DNA of 64,000 nt from Streptomyces kurssanovii (GTDB lineage Bacteria; Actinomycetota; Actinomycetes; Streptomycetales; Streptomycetaceae). Position numbers and translations under genes: made by a program. The stretch is taken from NCBI RefSeq assembly GCF_014649695.1, contig NZ_BMTN01000005.1, positions 62,001 to 126,000 on the forward strand. The letters run 5' to 3'. The notes under the pieces are model-generated. The model was given only the letters and a program-made list of their open reading frames with translations. It was not told the origin of the DNA and made no database searches. Below are positions 34,024-42,846 of this stretch, one piece after another; the first letter of the stretch is position 1; every line of letters begins with the position of its first letter.

Positions 34024-34557
34024 CGGCTCGGGTCGGCCCGGAGATCAGTGAGCCCCTGCCGGCGTGGCCGGCTGTGCACGACGCGGTCATCCAGTCCGGC
34101 ATGCAGGAGCAGTTGGGGCGCTGGAGAAGCTGGCAGCCTCGCGGTCGGCGTGCTTCCTCCCCCCAAGTGGCCATCTTTGCCTCGGAGTACGGCTGCTCCG
34201 CCTGGGGGCCTTCGCGCAGGACGACTACGGCGAGGGTGGCCGCGCGAGCGGGCAGCTCGCGGTGGACACCAGATACTGAGGCAGCGTCACCCCACATGCG
34301 GTATCCCCCGGGGCAGCGGTCCCCGCACCGGTCTCAAACCCGCAAGGCAGTGAACCCCGGCTCCTGAGATCGGCCCTCTGCCGGCAACAGCCCACCAGCG
34401 CCCGGCTGTCTCTCACCCCGCTGCCTCGAGAACGAGAGATCGCAGCCAGGGTGCGTCCGGGGTCGCCACCGTGCCGCACCGTTCAGCAACTGGGGATCAC
34501 GGTCCGGCGTCCTAGGATGCAGAACTGCGCACGACAGCTATCAGGGGGGCCGGGTTG
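34024..34557. other. 534-base region with no confident gene
   Basis: A plus-strand stretch at about 34045-34135 reads EISEPLPAWPAVHDAVIQSG then MQEQLGRWRSWQ and looks protein-like, but it has no ribosome site and loses sense after 40 codons, so it may be a gene scrap. The rest shows no family, hairpin or repeat. Confidence 0.3.
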
Positions 34558-35380
34558 GTGACGAAGCTGCTTGCGGAGGACCGGGAGAAACTGGGGGTAC
34601 TGGCTGGCGGCCCGGCTCGGCTCGGGGGGCCAAGGGGTGGTGTACGAGGCGTACGGTCCGCAGGGGGACGGGTGGCTCTCAAGACGCTGCATCGCGATGC
34701 CCAGCAGGTCGCACGGTCGCGTTTCATGAAGGAGGCGGAGGCCGCACGCCGGGTCGCCCCCTTCTGCACTGCCAAGGTTCTCGAGGCTGGCCTCGACGGC
34801 GACACTCCGTACATCGTGACCGAATACGTCGAGGGGCGGATGCTCGACGAGAGTATCCGTCAAGGCGGCCCGCTCCTCGAGGACTCCCTCATCAGGCTCG
34901 CCATCGGCGTCGCGACGGCGCTCTCCGCGATCCACCACAGTGGCGTACTGCACCGGGACCTGAAACCCGGCAACGTGCTGCTCAGCGGCGAGGGCCAACG
35001 CGTCACCGACTTCGGCATCGCACGGGCTCCCGGCATGTCGCTCACCCGCACCGGCGCCGTGACGGGGACCTTCGGCTACATGGCGCCCGAGGTGCTGTCC
35101 GGGAGCCGGGCCGCCCAGGCCGCGGACGTCTTCGCATGGGGTGCGTTGATCATCTTCGCGGCGAGCGGAGTAGAGCCGTTCCGCGGGGCGAACATCGGTG
35201 AGGTGGCGCACCGGACGGCGTTCGTGGAGCCCGACCTGTCCCTGCTGCCACCCAGGGTCCGCCCGCTCGTTGCCGCCGCGGTGGCGAAGGATCCGCAGCT
35301 GCGGCCATCCTCACTGGAGTTGCTGACCGGGCTGGTCGGCGATATGCCCGGGTCGGCCGATCCCCGGCGGACCTCATCGT
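34558..35380 (+). pseudogene. Ser/Thr protein kinase, two compensating frameshifts and 3' truncation
   Basis: GTG 34558 starts LLAEDREKLG. From 34598 the kinase continues one frame on with YWLAARLGSGGQGVVYEAYG (the ATP-binding Gly loop). From about 34668 it returns to the first frame with RVALKTLH (the ATP Lys). Both shifts sit in runs of five G. The catalytic core is then intact: HHSGVLHRDLKPGNVLLSGE, VTDFGIARAPGM and TFGYMAPEVLSG with kinase subdomains to RPSSLELLTGL. Near 35375 it fuses into antisense sensor-kinase sequence, so the linker and any sensor domain are gone. Read straight through, the product would lack a proper Gly loop. Confidence 0.75.
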
Positions 35381-35913
35381 GCAGCATCCCCTGGAAGTCC
35401 CGGTGGGCTTCGCGCCGGGCGGCGGACCGTGCGGCCTCGGCACGGGCCGCCGCGGCCCGGCGCTCGGAGCGGTCGGCGCCGTCGCCTGCGGCGCGCATGA
35501 GCGGGGCGAGGACCGTACCGGCCACCGCCGTCGCCGGCGGCGGCCAGATGCCCTCCACGGCTGCGGCCGGACCGTCAGCGGGCCGGCTGGTGCCGAGTTG
35601 GGCGGCGAGGGCGACGAGGCAGGCCCACCGTCCGGCGTTCCGCGGTAGGAACCCGGTGGCGAGGAGCACGGCGGGCACGGTCAGCATGCAGCGCTGCCCG
35701 ATCATGACGAACGGGCGTCACATCCTGTTCTTCCATCCCGGATTGCCGCGTCGTCCCCTCCGCGGAGGAAGCACCGCGACACCACCCGGCGGGCCCCGAC
35801 GCTGACCCATAGCTGGTCAACAGCGCCCAGGCATCAGAACACACACTGAGCGGCAGGCACAGGATCAGCGAGCGGAAGACCGCGTCAGGGCGGACGGTTC
35901 GCAAGGAGATCAA
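35375..35913 (-). pseudogene. N-terminal fragment of a membrane sensor histidine kinase
   Basis: On the minus strand, DAVFRSLILCLPLSVCSDAW (from about 35900) gives a first membrane helix. After a frame change near 35720, TVPAVLLATGFL and ACLVALAAQL add more helices. A coiled-coil stretch rich in Ala, Glu and Arg (AAARAEAARSAARREAHRDF) leads to QGMLHDEV, the H-box of NarL/HisKA_3-type kinases. Everything after the phospho-His is missing because the frame meets the truncated Ser/Thr kinase tail to tail at about 35375. The dimerisation and ATPase parts are absent, so it cannot signal. Confidence 0.65.
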
Positions 35914-35949
35914 CTCGGTCCGGCCGGGAGCGACCGGTCAGAAGCGTCA

Positions 35950-36585
35950 TCAGAGCAGGACGCGTGCTGGAGTCAAGGGGCCGGCATCCAGATGAGCTGC
36001 GATGCGCGCGATCGCCCCGGTGTTGTCTTGGAACAGATGCGCCTGCATGCCCGCCGCCTGGGCGGCCTCAACGTTGGCTGCGGCGTCGTCCACGAAGAGA
36101 CAGCTCTCCGGCTGCACCTCCAAGCCGGCGCAAACAACTTCGAAGGCACGCAGGTCAGGCTTCTCAATGCCGATCTCATGCGAGTAGACGATCTGCTCCA
36201 CCAGTTCGTCGAAGTGGTACAGCGCCGACTCCCGCTCCCTGGCCCCGACGAAGCTGTTGCTCAGGATGCCCAGCCTGCATCGTCCCTGCAGCCCCCGCAC
36301 ATACTCGATGAGCTCCTCGTTCGGCGTCCCCAGATATTCCGCCCAAAGATCAGCCATGAAGGCTTCAACCTGGGACGTGTCAAGGCCAAGGTGGGCCGCC
36401 ACCTGCTTGTGCACCTCTCGTTCGCTGATGCTCCCGACACTTCCGGCACGCCACACGTCACGCATCCGCTCATGCACGGTGCCCAGCGGCAGCTCCAGCC
36501 GCTCTTCCCACCGTTGCACCCATCCGGTTTCCGGTGTGATCTCCAGTACGCCACCGATATCGAGAATGACGCAGGTCGCGCTCAC
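35950..36585 (-). CDS. HAD-family hydrolase (subfamily IA)
   Basis: 211-residue haloacid-dehalogenase-type phosphatase. Motif I is CVILDIGGVLE (nucleophile Asp present), motif II LGILSNSF, motif III K in GIEKPDLRAF, and motif IV CLFVDDAAANVEAAQAAG. The cap between motifs I and II is helical (VHERMRDVWRAGSVGSISER), as in type IA. GTG 36585 is chosen because AAGGGGAG lies 7 bases upstream; in-frame codons further up are unlikely. Substrate unknown. It stands between the kinase relics and the IS cluster. Confidence 0.88.
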   Translation of the reverse strand: MSATCVILDIGGVLEITPETGWVQRWEERLELPLGTVHERMRDVWRAGSVGSISEREVHKQVAAHLGLDTSQVEAFMADLWAEYLGTPNEELIEYVRGLQGRCRLGILSNSFVGARERESALYHFDELVEQIVYSHEIGIEKPDLRAFEVVCAGLEVQPESCLFVDDAAANVEAAQAAGMQAHLFQDNTGAIARIAAHLDAGPLTPARVLL

Positions 36586-36776
36586 GCGAACTCCCCTTCT
36601 TCGTCTTGCCTGGCCAGCGAGCACACTCCTGTGATCTACGGAGACACTGTTGTCCGTCCCGCGGGGTCACGGTCAAGAAATCTTGGAACCTTGTGACAGC
36701 CCTGTCGCGAGCCGCTGACCGTCGGCCGCAGAGTAGATGCGACCGAAGCCACGCCAGGGATCAGAAACACGCACTG

Positions 36777-37874
36777 AAAGAGCGTTTCATCCCGGCGGGA
36801 GTGTTTGGTGATGTTTTAGGGGCTCGATCGGTGTGGGGCTGCCGGGGCAGACGTGGTTGAAGTGCGCCAATGCGGCAGGTGGCAGTGTGAACCAGTCTGC
36901 TTTGAACAGTTCACTCCCGTCTGATCCCAAGGCGCCCCCACTTGGCGCCGTTTGCGCCCTGGGGAAGCGCTGCACCCGACGGTAGTAACGGAACATGATG
37001 CGACAGCGCCCCTATCCCAGTGACCTGTCCGATGCCCGCTGGGAACTGCTGGAACCCACTTTGTCAGCCTGGCGGGCCGAGCGACGAGGCAAGGGCCTGG
37101 ACATCGGACGCCCACCCGAACACGACCTTCGCCGCATCATGGACGCCATCCTGTACGTCGACCGTACCGGGATCCCCTGGCGCTACCTCCCGCACGACTT
37201 CGCCCCGTGGGAAACGGTCTACGGCTACTTCGCCGCCTGGCAGAAGGGAGGCATCTTCGACCAGCTCAACGGCCTCCTGCGTCGCCTGGTGCGTCAAGCC
37301 GAAGGCCGAAGCGCCGAACCGAGTGCCTGCGTGCTCGATGCCCAGAGCGTCAAGACATCCGCCAACGTGCCCGCGACCGGCCAAGGCATCGACGCCGGCA
37401 AGAAGATCGCAGGCCGCAAGCGCCATCTCGGTGTCGACGCCCTCGGTCTCCTGCTGGCCGTCTGGGTGACCGCGGCAAGCGTTTCCGACAACGCCGGCGG
37501 CATCCACCTGCTCTCCCACATCGCCGCCGAGAACCCTCGCGTGACGAAAGCCTGGGCCGACACCGGCTATCGAACCAAGGTCATCGACCACGGCGCACGC
37601 CTCGGCATCGACGTGGAGGTCGTCCAACGCAACCCCGGCGTCAAGGGATTCAAGGTCATCCCCCGACGCTGGGTCGTCGAGCGGACCTTCGGCTGGCTCA
37701 TGCACCACCGCCGCCTCACCCGCGACTACGAAACCCACTCCCACCGCTCCGAAGCCATAATCCACGTCGCGATGATCGACCTCATAAGCCGCAGGCTCAC
37801 CCGAGAATCCACCCCGAACTGGCGCGACTCCTGAGGTTCGAACCAAACACTCCCGCCGGGACGAAACGCTCTTT
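36777..37874 (+). mobile_element. IS5-type insertion sequence (element A), 1098 bases with 33-base inverted ends
   Basis: The left end (36777-36809) and the reverse complement of the right end (37842-37874) match at 32 of 33 bases, starting AAAGAGCGTTTC and ending GGGAGTGTTTGGT. They enclose one transposase gene and nothing else. Flanking bases (CTG left, GAG right) show no target duplication. The right end lies one base from the left end of element B. The ends being nearly identical suggests recent activity. Confidence 0.93.
36995..37834 (+). CDS. IS5-family DDE transposase of element A
   Basis: 279 residues in a single frame. The N-terminal PYPSDLSDARWELLEP and RIMDAILYVDRTGIPWRYLP segments are the usual DUF4096-like DNA-binding part. 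The DDE residues are in CVLDAQSVKTS (first Asp), AWADTGYRTKVID (second Asp) and RRWVVERTFGWLMHHRRLTR (Glu with the Y/R-type signature). ATG 36995 is used; 36998 is a second option. It appears intact and so may still be active. Confidence 0.93.
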   Translation: MMRQRPYPSDLSDARWELLEPTLSAWRAERRGKGLDIGRPPEHDLRRIMDAILYVDRTGIPWRYLPHDFAPWETVYGYFAAWQKGGIFDQLNGLLRRLVRQAEGRSAEPSACVLDAQSVKTSANVPATGQGIDAGKKIAGRKRHLGVDALGLLLAVWVTAASVSDNAGGIHLLSHIAAENPRVTKAWADTGYRTKVIDHGARLGIDVEVVQRNPGVKGFKVIPRRWVVERTFGWLMHHRRLTRDYETHSHRSEAIIHVAMIDLISRRLTRESTPNWRDS

Positions 37875-38014
37875 GAGCTTGTCTTTTATCGTCCGGCCTC
37901 ACAGGTGTTTCACACGTGAGTGGGGTTTGCCCAGTTCAGGGCACATGGGAACGGCCTTCCCGCTGATGCTGTGCTCCGTCACAGATACATCGTTCAGCAG
38001 GAAGGCCGTGGGGG

Positions 38015-39492
38015 ATGAGTCTGCCGGGTGCGAGTGCCTCGCAGGATCTGATCGGCAAACTGTCCTGCTTCCGGAGGGAGTTGTACGCGTGCCTGACCAC
38101 GCGGGGTGACGCGCTGTTCGAGCTGGCGGACTCGGTGCTGTGCACGGACGGACCGGTCAGGACCCTGGTCGACCTCGCGCTCGCGCCGGAACACCGCCGT
38201 GGCCACGGGGGTCTCTACGGCGGATTGAACCAAGGCCGGATCGACTTCGCACGACTGCGCCGGGCTCTGGCCTCGCTGCCCCTACCGAGGGCTGGGGACG
38301 GTCGGCTCGTCCTGGCGGTGGACGTCTCGCCATGGCTGCGGCCCGACGCCGCGACCTGCCCGGACCGTTCGTTCTGCCACACCTACGGCCGCGGCGAGGC
38401 CAAGCACCAGATGATGCCGGGCTGGCCATACTCGTTCGTAGCCGCGCTGGAGACGGGCAGTACCTCCTGGACCGCCATCCTCGACACAGTCCGTCTTGCG
38501 CCCGGCGCCGATGTCGCCGCCCTCACCATCGCCCAGCTGCGCGACGTCGTTGAACGCCTCATCGCCGCAGGCCAGTGGCACGATGATGATCCGGAAATCC
38601 TGGTCGTGCTCGACTCCGGATACGACACGCCCCGCATCGCCCACTTCCTGTCGGACCTACCTGTGCAGATCCTGGGCCGGCTCCGCTCGGACCGCGTCAT
38701 GCGGCGGCCGACTCCGCCACACGTCTACGACCCCAAGGGCGGTCGGCCACCCAAGCACGGCGGCGAGTTCGTCTTCGGCGACGCCGCCACCTGGGGCCCG
38801 GAGCATGCCCTGACCGTCACCGAGACTCGCCACTACGGCACCGCGACCGCCCAAGCGTGGGACCGGCTCCACCCCCGGCTCACCAGGCGGGCAGCCTGGC
38901 TCGACCACGACGGCCCTCTGCCCATCATCGAAGGCACCGTCATCCGCCTGGTCGTCGAGAAGCTGCCCAGCGGTGGCGTGAACCGGCCCCTCTGGCTGTG
39001 GTGGTCCGGCACCGGCGCCACCGCCGCAGACGTCGACCGCTGCTGGCAATCGTTCCTACGGCGCTTCGACATCGAGCACACATTCCGCCTGCTCAAGCAG
39101 ACCCTCGGATGGAACCGACCCCGCTTGCGCAACTCGCAAGCGGCTGACCGCTGGACATGGCTCGTCATCGCCGCCTACACCCAGCTCCGTCTCGCCCGCC
39201 CCTGGCCACTGATTTGCGGCGCCCATGGGAGAAACCTGTCCCCTCGAACAAACTCACCCCGGCCCGAGTCCGGCGCGGGTTCAGGAACCTCCGCACGAAA
39301 CTCGCGTCACCAGCCCGTGCACCCAAACCCACTCGACCCGGCCCAGGCCGTCCGCTCGGCTCGAAGAACCGGCATCCCGCCGCCCGTCACGAGGTGGGTC
39401 GTGTCCTCGCCACAGGCAAAGCCTTCAGCCGACCCGCCCACCACAAGGTGGGCACCAAACCCCGTCGGACAGCTGACAGGCAACGGCAGTGA
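38015..39492 (+). pseudogene. DDE transposase of element B with a C-terminal frameshift
   Basis: ATG 38015 starts a transposase of a streptomycete type resembling NF041680/IS701-like proteins. Seen are DGPVRTLVDLALAPEHRRGH, LVLAVDVSPWLRPDA (first Asp), ILVVLDSGYDTPRIAHFLSD (second Asp) and RRFDIEHTFRLLKQTLGW (Glu). At about 39205-39210 the text CGCCCCTGG lacks one C. One frame on, the expected tail follows: LRRPWEKPVPSNKLTPARVR, RRGFRNLRTKLASPARAPKP and GRPLGSKNRHP, ending at 39492. As written, the main frame instead runs through to 39775. The catalytic core is intact, so it may still work if this is a sequencing error. Confidence 0.8.
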
Positions 39493-39508
39493 CATCCACA
39501 CTGAGCCC

Positions 39509-39775
39509 ATGCGAGTCGAGGAGACGCTCAAACTGGCCCTGGCCAGGGTGTTTACCCCCATAGCGATCATTATTGTCTCGCCAGTACTGCTGGTGGCCGG
39601 AGCTCCGATTCGCCGCCGCTATCTGCGACACATCTACCGGGAAGAAGCCCCCGACATCCTCGACAAGGCCAACGGGCATGTGAGCATCCACTACTTCGCC
39701 CTGAACAGCCAGCTCCTGCACTGGCTCTGCATAGCTACCGAAGCACTGACACGGCGAACCGGCGGCGGACGATAA
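39509..39775 (+). CDS. Small membrane protein carried inside element B
   Basis: ATG 39509 opens an 88-residue frame after the transposase tail. It starts MRVEETLKLALARVFTPIAI, has one strong membrane helix (IAIIIVSPVLLVAGA), then a basic RRRYLRHIYREEAPDILDKA segment and an amphipathic end (IHYFALNSQLLHWLCIATEA). Its TAA lies within the right inverted repeat. Composition differs from the surrounding genes: more A and T, more Ile. No ribosome site is obvious. Function not recognised. It may be a passenger or accessory protein of this IS group. Because of the transposase frameshift it is presently in the same frame as the transposase. Confidence 0.55.
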   Translation: MRVEETLKLALARVFTPIAIIIVSPVLLVAGAPIRRRYLRHIYREEAPDILDKANGHVSIHYFALNSQLLHWLCIATEALTRRTGGGR

Positions 39776-39786
39776 AAGACAAGCTA

Positions 39787-39905
39787 AGAGGTTGTCTCAG
39801 GTGGCAAGTATCGCGAGCTTCTTGTAGCAGGTCGCGGCGGCGGCCATGGCCAGACCTCGCCTCTGCCAGCCGTTGCGGACCACGTACGGGATCTTGAGAC
39901 CACCA
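39787..39905 (-). mobile_element. 3' end of an IS transposase (remnant)
   Basis: AGAGGTTGTCTCAGGTG at 39787-39803 is an IS end also seen at 40514-40530. Read inward on the minus strand, the adjacent 110 bases encode IPYVVRNGWQRRGLAMAAAA then TCYKKLAILAT-stop, a C-terminal transposase tail. The rest of the gene is missing; the DinB gene starts about 25 bases further on. Confidence 0.65.
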
Positions 39906-39930
39906 GCAGCCTATGGCAGGCTCATGCCGC

Positions 39931-40515
39931 ATGATCGATGATTTCGCGAAACGCAATCTGCACGGGAGACTGCGGCGGGACCGCGAGGCGCTGCTCTGGA
40001 AACTCGACGGTTTGTCCGAGTACGACGCCCGCCGACCTTTGACAGCGACCGGGACCAACCTCCTCGGCCTGGTCAAACACGTGGCCACCGTCGAGGCCAG
40101 GTACTTCGGCGAGGTCTTCGACCGCCCTTCCCCGGAACCGCTGTCCCGGTGGCAGGACTCCGACGGCAGCGATCAGTGGGCGACCGAGGACGAGACCCGC
40201 GATCAGATCATCGGGTTCTACCGGCGCACGTGGGAACACTCGGACGCGACGATCAACGAGCTTCCCCTCGACGCCCCCGGCCACGTGCCGTGGTGGCCGG
40301 AGCCTCACCCCAACACGAACCTGTTCGCCGTCATGGTCCACGTCCTCGGCGAGTCCATCCGGCATGCCGGGCACGCCGATATCCTGCGCGAGAGCCTCGA
40401 CGGCCGGACCGGGTTGCGCGCCGAACACGAGAAGCAGATCGACGAGCAAGCCCGTGCCGCCTATCGCGCGAAGATCGAGCAGGCCGCCAGGTCGGCCGCA
40501 CCGATCAAGGCTTAG
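39931..40515 (+). CDS. DinB-family protein (copy 1)
   Basis: 194 residues. The DinB/DUF664 four-helix bundle shows its signature TNLLGLVKHVATVEARYFGE near residue 48 (metal His) and FAVMVHVLGESIRHAGHADI near 140 (two further His), the putative metal triad. These proteins are often thiol-transferase-like enzymes for low-molecular-weight thiols such as mycothiol. ATG 39931 is chosen over in-frame upstream codons because it begins MIDDFAKRNLHGRLRRDREA, the usual start. The stop TAG (40513-40515) is partly made of the IS-end sequence that follows, so insertion may have set the C-terminus. A second family member lies at 47.3 kb. Confidence 0.88.
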   Translation: MIDDFAKRNLHGRLRRDREALLWKLDGLSEYDARRPLTATGTNLLGLVKHVATVEARYFGEVFDRPSPEPLSRWQDSDGSDQWATEDETRDQIIGFYRRTWEHSDATINELPLDAPGHVPWWPEPHPNTNLFAVMVHVLGESIRHAGHADILRESLDGRTGLRAEHEKQIDEQARAAYRAKIEQAARSAAPIKA

Positions 40516-40757
40516 AGGTTGTCTCACGTGACTTGATGTTCGTGCGGCATGAGGCCGGTCGTGGGCGCTGACCTGTCGAAGCGTCTGGTTTCTGATGAAC
40601 TCCGGGAGCCTGCGGCCCCATCGCTGCCGTCGTTCGCTGCTCGCCCGCAAGGTGGTGGGACCGTTCCGTGTGACGAGCGGGCCGTGTTCATGGCAGTGGT
40701 GTATGACGTCAAGATGCCCGATGTCACCGTCCGGTCCCCGAAGCAGGTGTGCGCTAT
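40514..40757 (+). mobile_element. 5' end of an IS5-type transposase (remnant)
   Basis: AGAGGTTGTCTCACGTG (40514-40530) is an IS end. It is followed by VGADLSKRLVSDELREPAAP, SLPSFAARPQGGGTVPCDER and AVFMAVVYDVKMPDVTVR. The first two segments match the start of a common IS5-type streptomycete transposase; the last diverges after MAVVY. The frame is cut by element C at 40758. Confidence 0.6.
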
Positions 40758-40759
40758 TA

Positions 40760-41674
40760 GGGTCCGTCTTCAAACGGATCTTGCCCACAGCAGGAATGAC
40801 GCGAGACTGACCGCTGCTTCGAACGAAGTGGCGGTCTTGTCGTATCTGGTGGCGATTCCGCGGAAGCCTTTGAGTCGGTTGAAGCAGCGCTCAACGATGT
40901 TGCGCCGACGGTAGATCTGCCGGTCGAATGCCGGTGGACGGCCTCCGCGCCGGCCTCGGTTGTGCCGGTGTCTTCGCTGGTCGGTCTTCTCCGGGATGGT
41001 GTGCGCGATGCCGCGTCGGCGCAGGTAGGCGCGGAAGCCTCGGGAGCTGTAGGCCTTGTCGGCGATGACCTGGTCGGGCCTGCAGCGTGGGCGGCCCTGA
41101 CCGGTGCGTGGGAAGCGGATGCGTTCCAGCAGGGGGCGTGCGCAGATGCTGTCGTGGCGTTGGCCGGGTGTCAGCAGGATCGCGAGGGGCCGGCCACGGC
41201 CGTCGCAGGCCAGGTGGACTTTGGTGGTCAGTCCTCCTCGGGATCGGCCGAGGGTGTGATCGTCCGGTTCGTCCGGCCGGTGGGTCCCCCTTTTCGGCCG
41301 GTGGCGGCGGCGTGCTGGTGGGCGCGGACGATCGTGGAGTCGATCTGCACCAGCCAGTCGATGTCGCCGGCCGCGTCGGCGTGAGCTTGGATCTGCTGGA
41401 GAGCTCGGGTGAACACGCCGTCCAGCGCGTAGCGGCGGAAGCGGGTGTAGACCGTCTTCCACGGCCCGTAGCGTTCCGGCAGGTCACGCCAGGAGATCCC
41501 GGTCCGGATCTTGTAGACCATCCCGTTGATGACCTGCCGGTCCGATACACGCGGCCGGCCCGTTGCAGCAGGCGGTATCAGCGGAGCCAGCAACTCCCAC
41601 TCACGATCGGTGAGTTCATGACGGCGTATCACCCCACCATGATCCACCATCCGATGATCTTTGAAGACGGACCC
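40760..41674 (-). mobile_element. IS5/IS427-type insertion sequence (element C), 915 bases, TA target duplication
   Basis: GGGTCCGTCTTCAAA (40760-40774) and TTTGAAGACGGACCC (41660-41674) are perfect 15-base inverted ends. They are flanked by TA on both sides (40758-40759, 41675-41676), the target duplication usual for IS427-type elements. The element holds one transposase in two overlapping frames on the minus strand. It cut an older IS remnant on its left. Confidence 0.93.
40770..41650 (-). CDS. IS427-type transposase of element C, read in two frames (-1 frameshift)
   Basis: The first frame (41650 down to 41228, 140 residues) has RRHELTDREWELLAPLIPPA, SWRDLPERYGPWKTVYTRFR and the first catalytic Asp in VQIDSTIVRAHQHAAATGRK. 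The second frame, one base back, continues HTLGRSRGGLTTKVHLACDG, QVIADKAYSSRGFRAYLRRR (second Asp) and RRRNIVERCFNRLKGFRGIA (Glu), ending at 40770. The frames overlap around an AAAAGGGGG run (plus-strand 41286-41294), a plausible programmed -1 slip as in other members of this group. Both frames look intact. Confidence 0.88.
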
Positions 41675-41774
41675 TAGTGCCCGGGGCAGCAGGGGGCCCG
41701 CAGACTCCCCTCCGGACGCCGAGTGGGCAGCGCGCGTCTGCGTCCTTCCTGGTACCGCTTCTACAGTGCTCCCT

Positions 41775-42446
41775 ATGCCGACATCTGTTCACGCCCTCGC
41801 CCACCGGCCGTTGACCGCAGCGGCGGTCGCCGAACTTGTCGCTCTGCCAACGGTGCCGACACCCCCCGACGACGAAGCACTCGACGCCGAGATGCTCCAG
41901 CGAGGGTGGAGCTGGGAGCACGAGCTGGTCTGCGACTCCATCCGCACCAGTCGCGCACACGTCCTGTGCACCGACACGTACGTCCCGTTCGGCTATCCCG
42001 ACGCCCGGCACTTCCTCGTCTTCGGTGAGCTCTACCCGGTGGACGCCGAAGACGAGAACATGACCAACGGTCCATGGCTGTACCGCCTCATGGACCGCTG
42101 GCAGCAGTTGCCCGGCTGGAACGGCCGCCGACCTTGCACCACCGAGGAATGCGAGGCCATCCTGGCTCAGGCGACGCATGCGGTGACCGAACACGTCGGC
42201 ACAGCCCCCGAGCGGACGAGTCTGTCAGCCGCGGCCGTGCTGCAGTCCGCGCCCGCACTCACACACCGCGTCTGGCGAACACCCACCCACGCTCTCGTTC
42301 TGGGGCCGGCGTCCGACAATGGGCCCTACGGCTACCTCACCCACCTCCAGCTGTCCTACACCCCTCTGACCTGCGCGTCCGAGCTGCCCTCCGAAGGGGA
42401 CGACGAAGGCTTGGCCAAATGGATCAGCGCGCACGTCGACTGGTAG
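41775..42446 (+). CDS. Conserved actinobacterial hypothetical protein
   Basis: 223 residues, soluble, acidic. I do not recognise a named domain. Distinct stretches are TDTYVPFGYPDARHFLVFGE, NGPWLYRLMDRWQQLPGWNG, RVWRTPTHALVLGPASDNGP and a C-terminal EGDDEGLAKWISAHVDW. Codon use is typical of the host, so it is probably a native or well-adapted gene. ATG 41775 is the first plausible start after element C; no strong ribosome site is visible, so the start is uncertain. Confidence 0.7.
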   Translation: MPTSVHALAHRPLTAAAVAELVALPTVPTPPDDEALDAEMLQRGWSWEHELVCDSIRTSRAHVLCTDTYVPFGYPDARHFLVFGELYPVDAEDENMTNGPWLYRLMDRWQQLPGWNGRRPCTTEECEAILAQATHAVTEHVGTAPERTSLSAAAVLQSAPALTHRVWRTPTHALVLGPASDNGPYGYLTHLQLSYTPLTCASELPSEGDDEGLAKWISAHVDW

Positions 42447-42846
42447 GAGCCCGAGAGGAGAGGGGCAGCGCCTGACCTACGGCCAGGCCAACTCCTGCCG
42501 CCTGTGCCGCATGCCTGGCCCGCTCGGCGTGCGGCGTTGAAGGCGTTCGTTTCGCATCACCGTGCTGTCCGCTCTCCGCGAGGCCGTCATTGCCGTCATG
42601 CCGTCATCGCGGGCCGATTGAGGGGGGCGCCCGGCAACGGGGCAAGGTCTGTTCGCAACCCCCTCGCTTCACAGCAGGGGTGCCGTCCGTTGCTCGTGGA
42701 GATTGGCAGCGAAATCGGATTCCACGGTGCCCACAAGAGTGGCCTTCGTGGCGGGACAGCAACTGCCGCCTCACACCGGTGAGTAGCATCCGGCAGCAAC
42801 ACACCATGCAAGCAAGCAACACACCATGTACGAGGAGCGTGCAGTC
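42447..42846. other. Gap with a short tandem repeat before the winged-helix gene
   Basis: No credible gene in about 400 bases. The end holds AGCAACACACCATG twice (42797-42810 and 42817-42830, separated by CAAGCA). Both copies include an ATG, and the second runs into MYEERAVV in frame with the gene that follows. Confidence 0.35.

Larger units (their letters stand above)
37876..39785 (+). mobile_element. Insertion sequence element B, 1910 bases with 20-base inverted ends and a passenger frame
   Basis: AGCTTGTCTTTTATCGTCCG (37876-37895) is perfectly repeated in inverse at 39766-39785. Between them lie a frameshifted DDE transposase gene and a small downstream frame whose stop sits inside the right end. 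The element begins one base after element A ends. No target duplication is evident: the left neighbour is another IS and the right neighbour a third IS remnant starting at 39787. Confidence 0.85.
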
